Below, in pieces: positions 47,250 through 59,195 of a stretch of 64,000 nt of DNA (position 1 is its first letter; each line of letters starts with the position of its first letter). Location of the stretch: assembly GCA_946699065.1 (NCBI GenBank), contig CAMPDV010000088.1, positions 834,667 through 898,666 of the forward strand. The letters are read 5' to 3'. This DNA comes from Loxodes magnus. Taxonomy: Eukaryota > Ciliophora > Karyorelictea > Loxodida > Loxodidae. Position numbers and translations under genes: made by a program. The notes beneath the pieces were generated by a model. That model worked only from the letters and a program-made list of their open reading frames with translations. It ran no database searches and was not told the DNA's origin.

Positions 47250-48271
47250 TCATTTCATCTATAGCATCTCTCTATTAACCACTTGATAGTATGATATAGT
47301 ATAGTTGTCCTCTAACTTATTTTAATTCTTTAAAATATCCAAGGTTCATGCTTATAATTTAGTTAGCTCTTAGATATTGTCCTTTATCTACCTGATCGTT
47401 GTATCTTGTGTTACTGATATTTTTACTGTATTTTTATTTGGAGACACTATGATGATTTAGAAGTTTTGATTTTTGAACTAGATTTAAGATTAGATTGATT
47501 ACAACTACTATTATAGCTCCTAATTTCTTATTGTTTATGTATTTATCTAACCTTATAACTGGAATTTCTCCTGTTGTAAAGATTAGATTTGATTATTCTA
47601 TTAATGAATCTAATTCAAATAGTTAATGTTATCTTAATTCACTGCATTTAGATTGAGTTTAACATTGGATAGCTCCTCAAATATTTTAGAAGATAACTTA
47701 GCGTTCTATTAAATGGCACTTTTCACATCTACCAACGCCTTTTATACTTACTCTTCCAACTACGTATTAGTTAGGTTTTATTACTTCTACTATTAAGTAA
47801 GTTCCTACTCATCAGTTTAGGTTATTTATTTCTTGAGATACTTCAACTTAAGTTTAATTATCTTTGACAAATCGTTCATCTCTCTTTATAATGCTAAATT
47901 GTCTTTGAAAAATAAAGCGTTGATATGCTAAATTAACTACTTTATAAAACTTGCACAGTATTCCAGCAACTAGTTTTAAACTGATCTAACTTTACTCTAT
48001 TGATTCTCCAAAAAGGCTATGCTATCTAATATTTCTTTTTTTTTTAATTCCTTTTTTAGTTTTTCATCTTACTATAAAAGAAAAGGTTTTATCTAATGTA
48101 CTTATTTGCATACTTGATAAGCACATTTTAAGTTTTTTTTTACTAAAATTATTAATTTGCACACATTATGCAAATATTATGTCTACAAGGTAGAATCATT
48201 GGAACTATCATCTAACTATCGAAATCTCGATAGCAACTTAGACATTTCAAAACTTCTGACATTTTATCCAT
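47250..48271 (-). CDS. RING - coiled coil - ubiquitin-like protein
   Basis: The start is ATG 48271 (MDKMSEVLKCLSCYRDFDSQ). A RING follows: CLSC, then LPCRHNICIMC and, in a shifted frame, LKCAYQVC. A long Gln-rich coiled coil comes next (QDEKLKKELKKKEILDSIAF; SSKIFEELSNVKLNLNAVNQ). The C-terminus has a beta-grasp, ubiquitin-like pattern: IIIVSPNKNTVKISVTQD, TTIRQIKDNIQEL, ILKNQNKLEDNYTISYYQ, then VVNREMLQMK and TGA 47250-47252. One frame change lies near 48150 beside a 9-base A-run; it is either an unplaced intron or a homopolymer error. RING plus Ubl suggests an E3 ligase engaged with the ubiquitin system (inferred). Confidence 0.7.
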
Positions 48272-48479
48272 TATTGCTTCTTAAAAAATAATAACCCTAA
48301 AGTTATTAGTCCATCATAATATAAAAATATTAGATCTAACGGAGTTAATCAAAATAAGGGTAAGTATTATATTAACTTAAACTATTTTAATTATTATTAA
48401 TATTAAATAAACCATTAAATCAGACTACTTAAAAGATAGCTTTAGTATTAATATAGCAAGTAATATCAACTAATATCTA

Positions 48480-49320
48480 TGTATTATATTTTCATTTAGG
48501 TAGTTAAAGTGCTTGCATTTCATTATTATCCTAATTTACTTACTTAAACCTCATATGTATTTTCTTCCTTTTCTACTGCTTCAATTTTGCCAAGATAGTT
48601 CTATTAGTGTAGATGTTAATATTTTCACTTGAGAATCTCAATTCTTCTTCTAAGTAAGATAAAACAGATTTACCAGATATGCCAGATTTAACTTTACTTT
48701 AGTTATAATTATTAGAATTTAGGTTAATAATAAACGATGACGCTATTCAAATTATTTAGTCCCTTTAAAATAATAGTAAAGCTTAACCTTTTCTAGAGTA
48801 GAAGCTTATCAAAATGAGATTAAAAGCAAAACTTAAGAAGAGAAAATACCATAGCAGCGATTTTGGAAATTTAGAGAAATTGGTCAAGTTTTTGTAAATA
48901 GAAAACTTTAGATTACATTTAGAGGATTGCTTGAAAAAATTGATTTCAAACTTTTTTAAAAGCAGACATAATAATTTCAGAAGGTAGATTAACTTACATG
49001 CTTCTTTCAACATTAGAGGCAGTATATGGATACATTCCCTTAATGGAAAATTTAATAAGCTTACCCATATAATAATAGATGAATCTATAATTAGTAGGAA
49101 AGTAAAAGACTAGATTACTATATCTTTATATTCTAGTTTATATCAGTAAGAAAGAGAAAATGATATAAATTAGCGCTGAAGTGTCTATTTAAAATATAAA
49201 TCCAAACAAACAGTTTTACCCCTAGTTATATCTAAAGACTTAACTATTGGTTATACTTCTAAGAAATGGTTATAGTTTTATTGTATAATCTATTTATTAA
49301 TTTTAACTTTTAAATTACTG
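48480..49320 (+). CDS. Unknown coding stretch
   Basis: One frame is open throughout and reads plausibly: LNSSSKQDKTDLPDMPDLTL, KAKLKKRKYHSSDFGNLEKL, INLHASFNIRGSIWIHSLNG, LPLVISKDLTIGYTSKKWLQ. A second frame starting at ATG 48737 is also open (MTLFKLFSPFKIIVKLN), so the choice is not secure. No domain recognised. The reverse-strand standard-code ORF (48783-49013) is a shadow. Confidence 0.35.
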
Positions 49321-49437
49321 CCTAAATTTAAATAAGAGGTTTGAACTATGAGTAATGTGATTGAATAACTAATTATAGTTATTAATTAACAGGAAGCATA
49401 ATATACTTCTTATACCTTTTTTATTGAAATTTAAAAA

Positions 49438-49852
49438 TAGATATCGGCTGCATTCAGTAGAACTAGTAGAAAATCTGGTGTAATATATACTGCATTGCGA
49501 GTAATCTCGCACTAGATACCACCACGGGAACGGAGAACAGCTCAGTAGAGACAAGCCTAACTTGCCCGAGGGTTCTCTCTAGCAATATGAAAGCTTGATT
49601 GACGGACCTGCTAATTATTTAACTATCAATTCTTATTTGGATCTTATTCAAGAAGACTGGAGCATTTGATTCAAAATTTGATAATAATTTTAATAAGCAG
49701 ATTCCCGTTTTTGGAGAACTTTATGTGGCTCGTTGGACGAATATAATGAATAAAAAGAAGTATGAGAATACTTTTTTTAATACTAATTTTGAAAAAGCTG
49801 CGCGCCAACGAGGTTCTACGCGTTTTGTAATCATATTTATTATTTAAAACCA
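49438..49852 (+). mobile_element. SINE-like retroposon, family with the 26.9 kb copy
   Basis: Colinear with 26895-27305. It ends with GCTGCGCGCCAACGAGGTTC, then TACGCGTTTTGTAATCATA and TTTATTA. It lies about 55 bp upstream of the point where copy B starts matching the window start. The small minus-strand ORFs across it are artefacts. Confidence 0.75.
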
Positions 49853-49879
49853 AATATAAATAGCTCAATAAGTAGATTT

Positions 49880-50106
49880 AATAAATACTATTACGGAAAA
49901 CGCTTGGACTAGAGTAAGAAGATAGAAAATAACTATTTAGCGTAAGATATAGAAAGAATACTATCTCAGAAATTAAGTTGACATTATATATGAATATCCA
50001 GATTGATAGGAACGAAGGAAAAATCATTAAAAAAAGACCGACCGAAGTGGGTATACACGTAAAAAGGATTTGCAATAAAGCAATACAACCCAGATTTTAT
50101 AAGTGA
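49880..50106 (+). CDS. C-terminal end of an unknown protein (copy B)
   Basis: Second copy of the partial gene at 2-199, ending at TGA 50104-50106. The frame can be followed some way upstream of the point where copy A is cut, but the start is not identifiable. Differences from copy A are few (V to I, I to T and a synonymous Leu change). Function unknown. Confidence 0.35.
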
Positions 50107-50560
50107 CTATATCTATAAATAAAATTAACAATTCAAGCAGTTAATATTCTATAAGAGAGAAACTGCGAAATACGTGTCATTTTAGCAAACTATGTATAAG
50201 TGACTATATAAATATGCATACAATATCTATAGAGATAGACTTATATCTTATCTAACCCTTATGGAATCTCATATTATGCTAATTAAATACTATTGAAAAA
50301 TATTTATTGCAGCTGCTTATCTTAGCCTTTTATAATAATCCTTTAAAGTATCTTTAAAAGTCAATTATTATATTATGAATTCTTTTAACTTCTAACTCAG
50401 TTTCAAAATTTGCTTTCCAAAGTTATTGTTATGCTTTGTAGTTCAGATAGAAGACTAAACTAGAAAAATAACTTTATTCTAGTAAAAATAATAGTAGGAA
50501 TTTATTAATTTTGAGTTAGTTATATGGTTATAAGATAAAAATTTAGCTATTAATAGAAAA

Positions 50561-51650
50561 ATGTCAGGTCTATAGAAAGGATTCTTATCAAAGAATATCA
50601 AATTCGAATAAACAGACAAAGCATAGGAGGAGAATAAGCTAACACAAATTGAGAAAACTCGTAAGCCAAAAGAAAAGAAAGCACGGGGGAATCGTAATAA
50701 ATGTTACCATAAATATGTGAAGAAATTTAAACTACTTAGGAATCTTTTATGGGTAAAGCTCGAAAAATAAGTTAAAGATTAAATCCCTGGTGAGAAGGGA
50801 TTTGAAGACTTAAGACTTGATCATCAAGCTTACTTAGTAAGTAAGAGAACTGAAGTTATCAACTGAAAGAGAACTTCATTTGAATGAGTTCAAATATTGA
50901 ACCACGAAAGAGAAGCCTTAGAGCATGTGGAATTTGACGCAGGAATAACAAGATATCACATAATGACTATAATAACAAATAGAGGATCTTATTGGGTTAC
51001 AATAAGCCACAATTAAAAGTTAATTCTGATTTAATGGAACTGAAGATCCCTATTGTTTTTCCATAATTTCAATAAAATTATTACTACTTTTTTCTCAATA
51101 TAGAAGTCAAAAACATCATTATCGGTAGTGCAAAATATTTCAAATGAGGTAAAGATAATATAGGTAAAAATAAGAAGCCAAAAAGTAAGCATATTTTTAA
51201 GAGTAAGAGAGATCAAGAAGAAATGAAAAGGTTAGAATACAGAGAATCTTTTGCAATAGTAATAGAAGGCTATATAAAATCAAGAGTGTAAATATATGGG
51301 AAATTTTCAAACAGCATCAGACCTTAAATGCAAAGTTGGAAGGAAAACCAATTCAAAAGACTATCTATAAGAAGAAAGGAAGTAAAAATTCGGGAAATGG
51401 AATTTACTCCATAAAGTTATTCTAATATTACATATATTGTATTATAATAGAAAAATGTAAACCAAAAAAAGCTAATCAAAAGTCAAACAAAGGCCAGTTT
51501 TCATTTTTGTAAGTTTTATATAATTTCATCAATTAACTTTTGCTTTAATTAATTTAAGATTATAGAAAATATGTAGTTTGACGCTCTAGTTTGAAAGAGA
51601 GTATATAGATGATAGCGTAATAAGAAAAATACCAAAAACCTTTTGATAAT
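50561..51650 (+). CDS. Basic unknown protein (copy B)
   Basis: Near-identical second copy of the gene at 654-1738, with the same start context and the same short intron. A one-base insertion relative to copy A lies in the C-terminal third. Either copy B is broken there, or the downstream frame of copy B is the correct one, since it also reads sensibly. Function unknown. Confidence 0.5.
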
Positions 51651-52276
51651 TGCTTGAATAAGAATTAACTAGAAGGAGCGTATGATAGCCAAATAAAGAA
51701 AAAGAGGCAAATAGTTTTGAACACAAGACAAGCTAAAAAGATTAAAATAGTTTCCTAATAAGGATATCATACTGGGTGTGATGAAAGTAGATAAAGGAAT
51801 AAAATATCTACTAGATTGGAATGAGAATAGGTAAATTTTAGTATCAAAATACATAATATGCTTTTAGTGTAATTAATAGTAACTCTAGTAGTAATATGTA
51901 ATATCTTTACTAGATTTGAAATAAATAATTATTAAAAGAGATTAGATAAATTAATCCTTATCCTTTACTTTAATAAAATTCAAACTTAAGATCAAGAGAT
52001 TTAATTAACAATTTAACTTGTGATTGCATGATGGAAGAAATACAGTAGCATTCAATTAGAGCGTTACTAACTCACACTGAGTTAAGCTTAGATAAATTAA
52101 AGCTCTCAATAGTATTTAATTAGATTGTCCATATATAATAAAGCATATATAAAGATTCACTATCTGACGTTATAAAAGGTTCCTACTAAATTACTTATTA
52201 GATTAGATAACTTCTTCTCTGATCTCTATTGTTTCTAAACAACAAAATTTTTAAACTTATAACCTTTTCACTTTAA

Positions 52277-54700
52277 ATGCTTGCAAGAAAGCTCCTAAAT
52301 ATGATAGAATTTAGTAGATTCTAAATATAGATTCCTAATTATAATTATTGTTTATAAGCCAAAATATCTTAATGAGAAACTTGAATAGATAGAAAAGACT
52401 TAATTAGCATAAGCTATGCAAGATTCTATTAGTGCTACTAAGTCAGTCTAGTAATATTTACTTATGTAAGCAACCAGCTATTTTCCATTTGCTGCTTAAG
52501 GCTATCTCCTTTCATAACTTTTTTCAGAAAATTTGCCTAAAATAAAAGTATTTACAAAGGACTTTTTTTAGGATTTCTTGGTTAGTTTTCATAAAGTAAC
52601 TACAAATTAGTTAGACTTTTAGATATGATATAGTTATTTCCAGTTAACAGACACATCACTATTAACTTTTAATTTTTGGCGAATAAATGTTTTCTTGCTA
52701 ATACTTTATCTTATCACTTGAATTAAGCTAATCTTTTGATAATAGTAAAAGTTCCAAATTTTATCTATCTCTTAGTTCCTTTAATTATTTTCTATCTAAT
52801 ATATAGCCTTATTTTTTGCTTTCTTAGTGAATAGTTTAATTTAGAATCTTATTTTTTGCTAATTTATTCGATTAAAAGTATCCTTAAAATAATCAAACTA
52901 TATTGATTAATCTTTTTAAGTTATCTGGATATGGCTTCAGAAACGAAAGTATCCTTTTTCTCCATATTAATAAATTTATCCTTTTTTTGCTGGCTTGTGC
53001 TATAAATTGTTCTTATGCCTTAAGTTGCATTTATAATTAGTTTATCCATTATTTTTAGACTTGCTTTTTTATCCATTTTCATTCTTCAATTTTCTCATAA
53101 GAAGATTAAAATGATTTTCTGAAGTTGCTTTCTAGTTCCTTATGCTTTTTTGTTCTGCAAATATTACTAAATAAATCGTAAATTTTCTTTGCATAGCATA
53201 TTTTTCAGAAGATGGCTCTGAATAATCTTTATATTGATGATTTTTTTCTAAATGACTAGAATTAAAATGCTTAGAATATTAGCAGTATATTTATTATATC
53301 TGCTTATTTTAAATATCTTGCTTTCTATTAGCTTAAAGAAGCTACCATGCATCTTTGTTCATTAAGCTTTAATTTTTTTAAATTATTTACATGAATACTA
53401 CAAGGCTGCTTCTAGATTAACTGTTTATAGGAATCATCAGAGGCCGATCTTAGTCAGAGTTTAGTTAAAAGAACTAAAAGCTGTATTATTTGTTAAATAC
53501 TTTGGTTTCTTAGACTTTTCTTATAAACTTGAGACTAAGGTCTTAATTTAATTCCTTTAGTTTGCTTTTGATGATATAGCTTCACTAGCATGATTCTATT
53601 GCCCTATTACTAAACTTCTATAATTGAATATTACTTAGATAGTTCAACCTTCTATTAGAAGTGAAGTTAGGAATGCAACTTTCGAATACCAGATTCTTCT
53701 ATTTATTTGTGCATTTCGTCAGATTAATTTCCGATTTAGGATACTAATTGATTAGGAAGCTAGAGATTCAGTACTATTTTCTTATACTAAGATCTCTAAT
53801 TACTTTCAAGCTTTAATGGTAGAATGTAGTTTGATTTATTTCAAATTAGATGAAAATACTTTATTAGCATCTCTCTAAAAGAAGCTTCCTGCTTATTTAA
53901 ATAACGGATTATAATGTTGTTTCTTATATCTTAGACAAACTTAAGCCTCTTTGATTCTCTTACATTTCCCAATAATTTAGTTCAGATTGAATAACTAAGA
54001 GAGCAGGGAAGATTAGCAAGAGTCTGTTATGAACTAAGATTATGAATAGCCTTCTTAAATTTAAATTGATCCTTAGCTTGCATTCTCCTATATAGCTTGT
54101 AATTTAACTTTCTATCCTGTCTTTAAACTAAAGTTTCCTTATTTTTTAATTCCTATCCCATTATCTTCTTCAATTTCCTTCTAATAATAGGAAAGTAAAT
54201 TAATAACGCCAGCTTCTGTAAATCAGAGTTTCCTTTCATTCACTTATAAAGTGTCTAAACCTAAAATCTAGATATTTAATCTTAATAAGGGATATTTGTA
54301 CTTAGATTAGATAAAAAGCAGCCATTATTTTCCCATTAAGATTCTTTATTTATTAGGTATTTTCTCTCTAGCTACTAACTCATGTATTCTCTTACCTCTT
54401 GCTAACTATTTACTTCTTATACTGATTACTCTAGCTCTAACATAATACATATTATTATCCTATTTTCATCTTCTATTTCCAACCTTTCCAAAGACTCCTT
54501 GAGAGTTATATATGCGGAAGTAAAGTTTATTTAGAGTGATTAAAGAAGATAATGTTAAGCTTCATTATAATAAAGATATTATAGCTCTAATTTCTACTTA
54601 ATTAAGCTTTTAGTTAAAATAAGCGCTTTTTATAAGATAAACAGTCTACTTTAATTAAATTAGCTACTATTAGCTTTTATATTTAAAGCCTGCTTTATCT
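52277..54700 (+). pseudogene. Membrane protein gene, copy B, frame-damaged
   Basis: Colinear with 2462-4890 at high identity. Single-base deletions relative to copy A fall in exon 1 (two within the first 20 codons) and near 53930-53980, so the frame is not maintained unless these are assembly errors in short homopolymers. The first intron (52548-52571) is 24 nt against 26 nt in copy A. The C-terminal part past 54300 has diverged and contains a deletion. Confidence 0.5.
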
Positions 54701-54851
54701 TATAACTATTAAGATTAAATTAACCTCTATGAAGTTAAAATTAAAATAGCTTAATGAAATAGTATTATATGAAATGCTTTAATTTCATTAATTATATTCA
54801 ATTAAAATCATTTTAGTCTAACTTACTAAATCAAGTTTAAAAGAATAATCC

Positions 54852-56424
54852 AATATGACCCTAAAATAATTAAAATTGGAAAGCTATAGTAAAATAAATA
54901 TTAATGCTACCTAAGTGTAAATATGATATTAATTTAGTGTCATAATATAATAATAGAGTATTATATTTATTAATAAACCATAAGTTCTTTAATAATCAAT
55001 ATTCATATACCAACCAATCTAATATTATACAACTCAGATTATAAAGGAGACTCTAGACTTTACTGCTCTTCGAGTCTTTTGGCTATTTGTCATGTATTTC
55101 AGCAATATTGCCACTGCTATTTCGACCTATAATTATCAATTACCAACTACTCGCTTTTCGTCCTTTATTCACTATCATCATACCAAGAATTCAACTAAAT
55201 CCAAGGTGCTAATTGGTTTCGGTACCAGATGCCAAAAAGTCTCTTGTGATATCTACTTGCATGGAAAGTTAACTTTTTGAATGTATTACAGCTCAGCGGA
55301 ACATCACATAGAAATGCTACTCCCTTTGCTTAAACTGCTTTCTTTCAATAAATTCCTTAAGCTTAGTCTGAAGCAGGATTTAGAACTTGGAATAAATATT
55401 TTCCCCTGAAGAAACGAATCGCCAAAGTATTTCCATCATATCTTAGTTACACTTCGCGGTTACTATTGGTAAAAATTTATTGCTTGAAAGAAGAAATATT
55501 TCAGCTATATTTTTAACTGGCTACTCGGATATAATTTCACCTCATAAATTTGTTCAATTAACTCCTTTAGAATAAAAATTTAGTTTGATAGACTAATAAA
55601 ATGCTTCTGACTCTCGTACACTAGGAACAGCTAATAATAGAGAACTTCTTCAAAGAATTATGAAAGTTATGATAAATATTTTAGAAAAAATGCCTTAAGG
55701 TAGTTTATCCAGAGCATTGAGCCCAATAGTTCGTCAAAAGATTCAACAGGCTATACTAAAACTCGATTACGAAGAATTAATCAATGGTGATTCTCAAGCT
55801 CCTCTTAAGATACTTTGTATTGTTAATTACAGCTTTTAGACACGTTAGTTTCTAGGGGCATTAAAGAAGAAAAAGTATCGAAGGGAAGCCTGTAATAATA
55901 TTTAGAGAAAGTGCTTAAATAGCAGAAGGTGTGAAGGAGGCGCTGCTAAATTAATATGAACTTCTCGTGAAACAATAAAGAATGCTACTACTGAACTTTT
56001 AACAGTTCCACAAGTTTACAATAGTATGATTGTCTCCAAAAGGTTTTAAACGAGATTGACTTATTTATAGATTTATTGGAATCTTACTCACAAGAATCAG
56101 ATTCCTCTACATCCCATGCAATATGAATGACTCACTTACAATTAAATCTATTGTAAATTCATTTTTACAGTAGTTTCTACTGAAATAGTCCCTTTTTCTG
56201 CTTCCAAGAAAAGTAGGAATTAGCTTTTGTTCTGAATGTTTAGAGAGGACAGTCATTAGAAACGCTGCTAGAGGTTAAAAATAAAACTTTTCTTTAAGAA
56301 TAAGACTAACTTTATTCCAAGATTTCAACTTTAGTGAAGCTAATTATTCAGACCTGGAAAAATAAGGAAATATATGACTATCTAAATATGGAATTTACAT
56401 ATATACAATCAGAGTTGACAACTA
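54852..56424 (+). repeat. Palindrome, left arm
   Basis: The outer end begins CAATATGACCCTAAAAT and is matched by ATTTTAGGGTCATATTG at the outer end of the right arm (to about 60600). The inner end lies at about 56424 (TTGACAAC). The arm holds most of the gene at 55092-56663. Its outer 480 bp are also present in copy A (about 5045-5540), so the left arm is in the ancestral position. Confidence 0.9.
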
Positions 56425-56663
56425 GCAATTATTGCTCATTTATAGTTCCTTTATAATTTGATGCGACGATGCTTATTTCTTTGCATTATATGATGATATA
56501 GTATGGTGCATTGAGTATTTTGCACATAATATTCGTGTTATTACCTCAAGTACTTTTCTACTAGAAATTAAGATATGTAAAAAGACCAGGAAAAGGAGGA
56601 ATAATCACTGAAACTTGGAAAAGACCAGAAGAAGATGGTTAGTTAGTGTAAGGTAACTAATGA
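55092..56663 (+). CDS. Unknown 506-aa protein with two short introns, spanning the left palindrome arm
   Basis: ATG 55092 (MYFSNIATAISTYNYQLPTT) to TGA 56661-56663. Two GT-AG introns, 55469-55490 (22 nt) and 56014-56042 (29 nt), make one frame of 507 codons; they join LVTLRGYY to WRNISAIFLTGY and LLTVPQ to VLNEIDLFIDLL. Readable blocks include LQRIMKVMINILEKMPQGSL, VRQKIQQAILKLDYEELING and KNKTFLQEQDQLYSKISTLV. A Cys/Arg-rich patch (REACNNIQRKCLNSRRCEGG) lies mid-protein. The gene crosses the inner arm border, so its end is in the unique centre. No family recognised. A 5' fragment is in copy A and a deleted inverted copy in the right arm. Confidence 0.5.
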
Positions 56664-56970
56664 GAATGACACTGAATATGACTTTGATGGACAGATATGT
56701 GTTTATAAACTCGTTTTTTCTTATTAACTTGGGATATCTCCAATCAATAAAGCAAATCATGAATAATTTTGGATTTGCATTGTGTTGAAAAATTTTCATG
56801 GTATAGGAACCAAAACACCCAAAGACACAATAAACCCAGAAGTGTGTACTTGCACCAAGAAAGTATCTTTACAACGAGTAGAATCTGATGCCAAGATGCA
56901 GAAAATGAAGTAGAAAGGAATAAAAAGACAGATAACTAAGTATATATAATTTCATGTCCCTTTATTATGA
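56575..56970 (+). CDS. Small unknown protein (131 aa) in the palindrome centre
   Basis: From ATG 56575 to TGA 56968-56970 there is no internal TGA, which is notable here. The sequence reads TNENDTEYDFDGQICVYKLV, then NFHGIGTKTPKDTINPEVCT and CTKKVSLQRVESDAKMQKMK. It overlaps the end of the preceding gene in another frame by about 90 bp, so it could be that gene's last exon reached by splicing. Its 3' end overlaps the convergent gene at 56952-57770 by about 20 bp. Function unknown. Confidence 0.45.
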
Positions 56971-57770
56971 ACACTTAATAGAGTTAGCAAAAATAAGCAT
57001 ATTAATTTTATAGTTAAGATAGTTTTCAACTAACTTTCCAATTTGTTTAATTTTAATTTTAATATATAATTAACATTGTAATTATGAAAGAATTATATCA
57101 AGCAAAAGTTAATAACTAAACGAAATTGTTTATCTTAAGTGGAGTAATATAAATTAGAAGTAACTAATTAATCTACCTTTTCTACATTGCTTAACATTCC
57201 TTTTTAAGCTCTAGTTTAGAGTATTTATTAACATATACCATCAACAGTTAGTTTATAAACATATACCACAGGACTTAATCTATTTTGAAACAGACTAAAT
57301 GTTGAAATACTTTGGATCCATTAATTTAATTTTTGTCTCTTTGAAGCTTACAAGAGTAACAAATACAGTCGTCTTAAGTTTAGTTAGGCGTTGATCTGAA
57401 GTATAAGTATTTTAAATCAGGTAATTGAAGAAACAAATAAATCTATTTCCTTTAAAATTTATCTTATAGACTGTGATATTACTAGTTCTATAGAATTCTT
57501 GCTACACAATTTCATAGAGTTCAATTATTGAAATAATCACCTCAAAGCCAAATCTTAAATTAACTAAAGGATTATCAAAGAAGAAAGCCTTTGAAACAGC
57601 CCAGAAAAAGTTCTATATAATTGTGCAAGCCGTCGAAAATTTTCTGCACGATAAGAACAGCTTAGATCTCCTTCAAGAAACATCTCAGAGAAAAACTTGA
57701 AGTTATCTCTAATTCTCTCTACAAAGTTGTTTAGTGTAGTTAAGAATAAAGTCAATATATTTATGATCAT
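56952..57770 (-). CDS. Unknown 272-aa protein, convergent in the palindrome centre
   Basis: ATG 57770 (MIINILTLFLTTLNNFVERI) to TGA 56952-56954, exactly 273 codons. The protein is helical in character, Leu/Gln/Ser-rich (ENFRRLAQLYRTFSGLFQRL; VYKLTVDGICQQILQTRAQK), with two in-frame TGA at Trp-like places. An upstream extension to about 57840 is possible. No domain recognised. Confidence 0.45.
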
Positions 57771-57839
57771 CGTTCCATCAACGTATGAGAAGTGAAAAAA
57801 CACATATCAAGGTTTACTAAATTAAAGAAATTTATTTTG

Positions 57840-59195
57840 TAAAGTAGTCTTAGCTTTTTAGTTAGAGTTCATTTCAAAGTTAGTAAGTTAGAATGATGGA
57901 TAACAATAAGGACACTTTAAAAGTAAAGACAGAATATCTAGCTCTTTCAATATGACGGTAAAGTTTAAGGATGGAAACTCCTATCTAAATTAAGTTTTTA
58001 GATACTTACTAAGTAATGATTATTTTTGTCCTCTAAATTACTTTAATTATTTTAATTAATATTTCTCTAAAGTATCATAACTTCTAATGTAGTACTATCA
58101 TTCTACTAATTGCCCATTTTAATTCTTAAGTAATACTTAAAATTAAAATCATATTATATAATAGATTTTATGAAGTTGCTGTAACTCTTTTCTTCTGTAC
58201 ATTCATTAATAAGTTTTATTTTGATGGCTATTATTCTAACAATTAGCTTGATTAATAATGCTAATAGTTAAGATATTATTTTTGTTGAAGTATGCATGCT
58301 GCATCTTATGTAGCTTTATAGCTACATTTATTATCCTTCCATTTCATTATATTTTATTTGCTTTTTAGCAACTTAAAGACACCTTTTTTTATTTTCTGTT
58401 TAATAGTAAGTTTAGTGAGTATTTTTGTTTTACTATATGATGATGAAGATGCTTTGATTTAAACAGTTAAAGTAATAATTCTAGTACCTAACTAAAATTT
58501 CTTAACCTAATACTTTACACTCTTTATATCTTTTTCTTACCTGCTTTGTATCTTTCACTCTAAATGCCTTTACAATATTTCGCATGACGAAAGATAGAAT
58601 GCTTGGGGTTTTTATCAAATTTAGATAAATGTTTATGATTAAAATCTAGCCAAAGCTAATTTAAGAATCCTTACATTCAAAATTTACAGGCAAAGCATCT
58701 TAATGTCAATAATCTACTAATAGTAGGATATTAGCATTTAAAGGAAATAGAACTTCTCTGTTAATCAATATTTCTTTAATTTATCATTCAGCAGCAAGAA
58801 TTGCAAACAATAAATCTCCATAACTTAAATAAGCCTTAGAATAAAAATCTAAGATATATTGCTTGATTGCAGTTTCAGGTTAGTATAAAATCGACTAAAA
58901 AGTTTTAAACAGCTTTGTTGGATTAAAACTTATACTCTTTAAAAGTAAAAATTCACTTAATTATGATTTCTTGATAAATAAACATCTAATAAAATATATA
59001 AAAATTGCTTTTCAAATCTTTTATTTCATACTAAATATTTCGCAATAGCTTTTACAGCTCCTTTTCTGTTATTTAGTCTTCAAAAATTTGATATGCATAT
59101 GAAAATACTTAAGGTTAGAATTAAATTTTTGTAAGTTTATAAAATGTTTATAAGTTTAATTAATAAAATAATTTTTAATCAAAGATATAAACTTC
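57840..59195. other. Right half of the palindrome centre, no gene called
   Basis: A/T-rich; open stretches exist but nothing with a clear start, motif or conservation. Confidence 0.3.

Larger units (their letters stand above)
49908..55345 (+). repeat. Long direct repeat, copy B, left segment
   Basis: Base 1 of the window corresponds to base 49908. The copy is colinear with 1-5540, lacks about 100 bp of copy A, and carries several one- or two-base indels in genes that read through in copy A. Whether homology continues left of 49908 cannot be judged because copy A is cut by the window edge. A SINE-like element ends only about 55 bp upstream. Confidence 0.95.

Noticed and set aside
48737-49320. 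Frame starting at ATG 48737 as the preferred gene
   Set aside because: It is open but more hydrophobic and irregular than the overlapping frame, which has better-balanced composition; kept only as an alternative.
56014-56042. An 11-nt intron at 56032-56042 instead of the 29-nt one
   Set aside because: Both restore the frame, but 11 nt is below any intron length seen in the other genes of this window; 29 nt fits.
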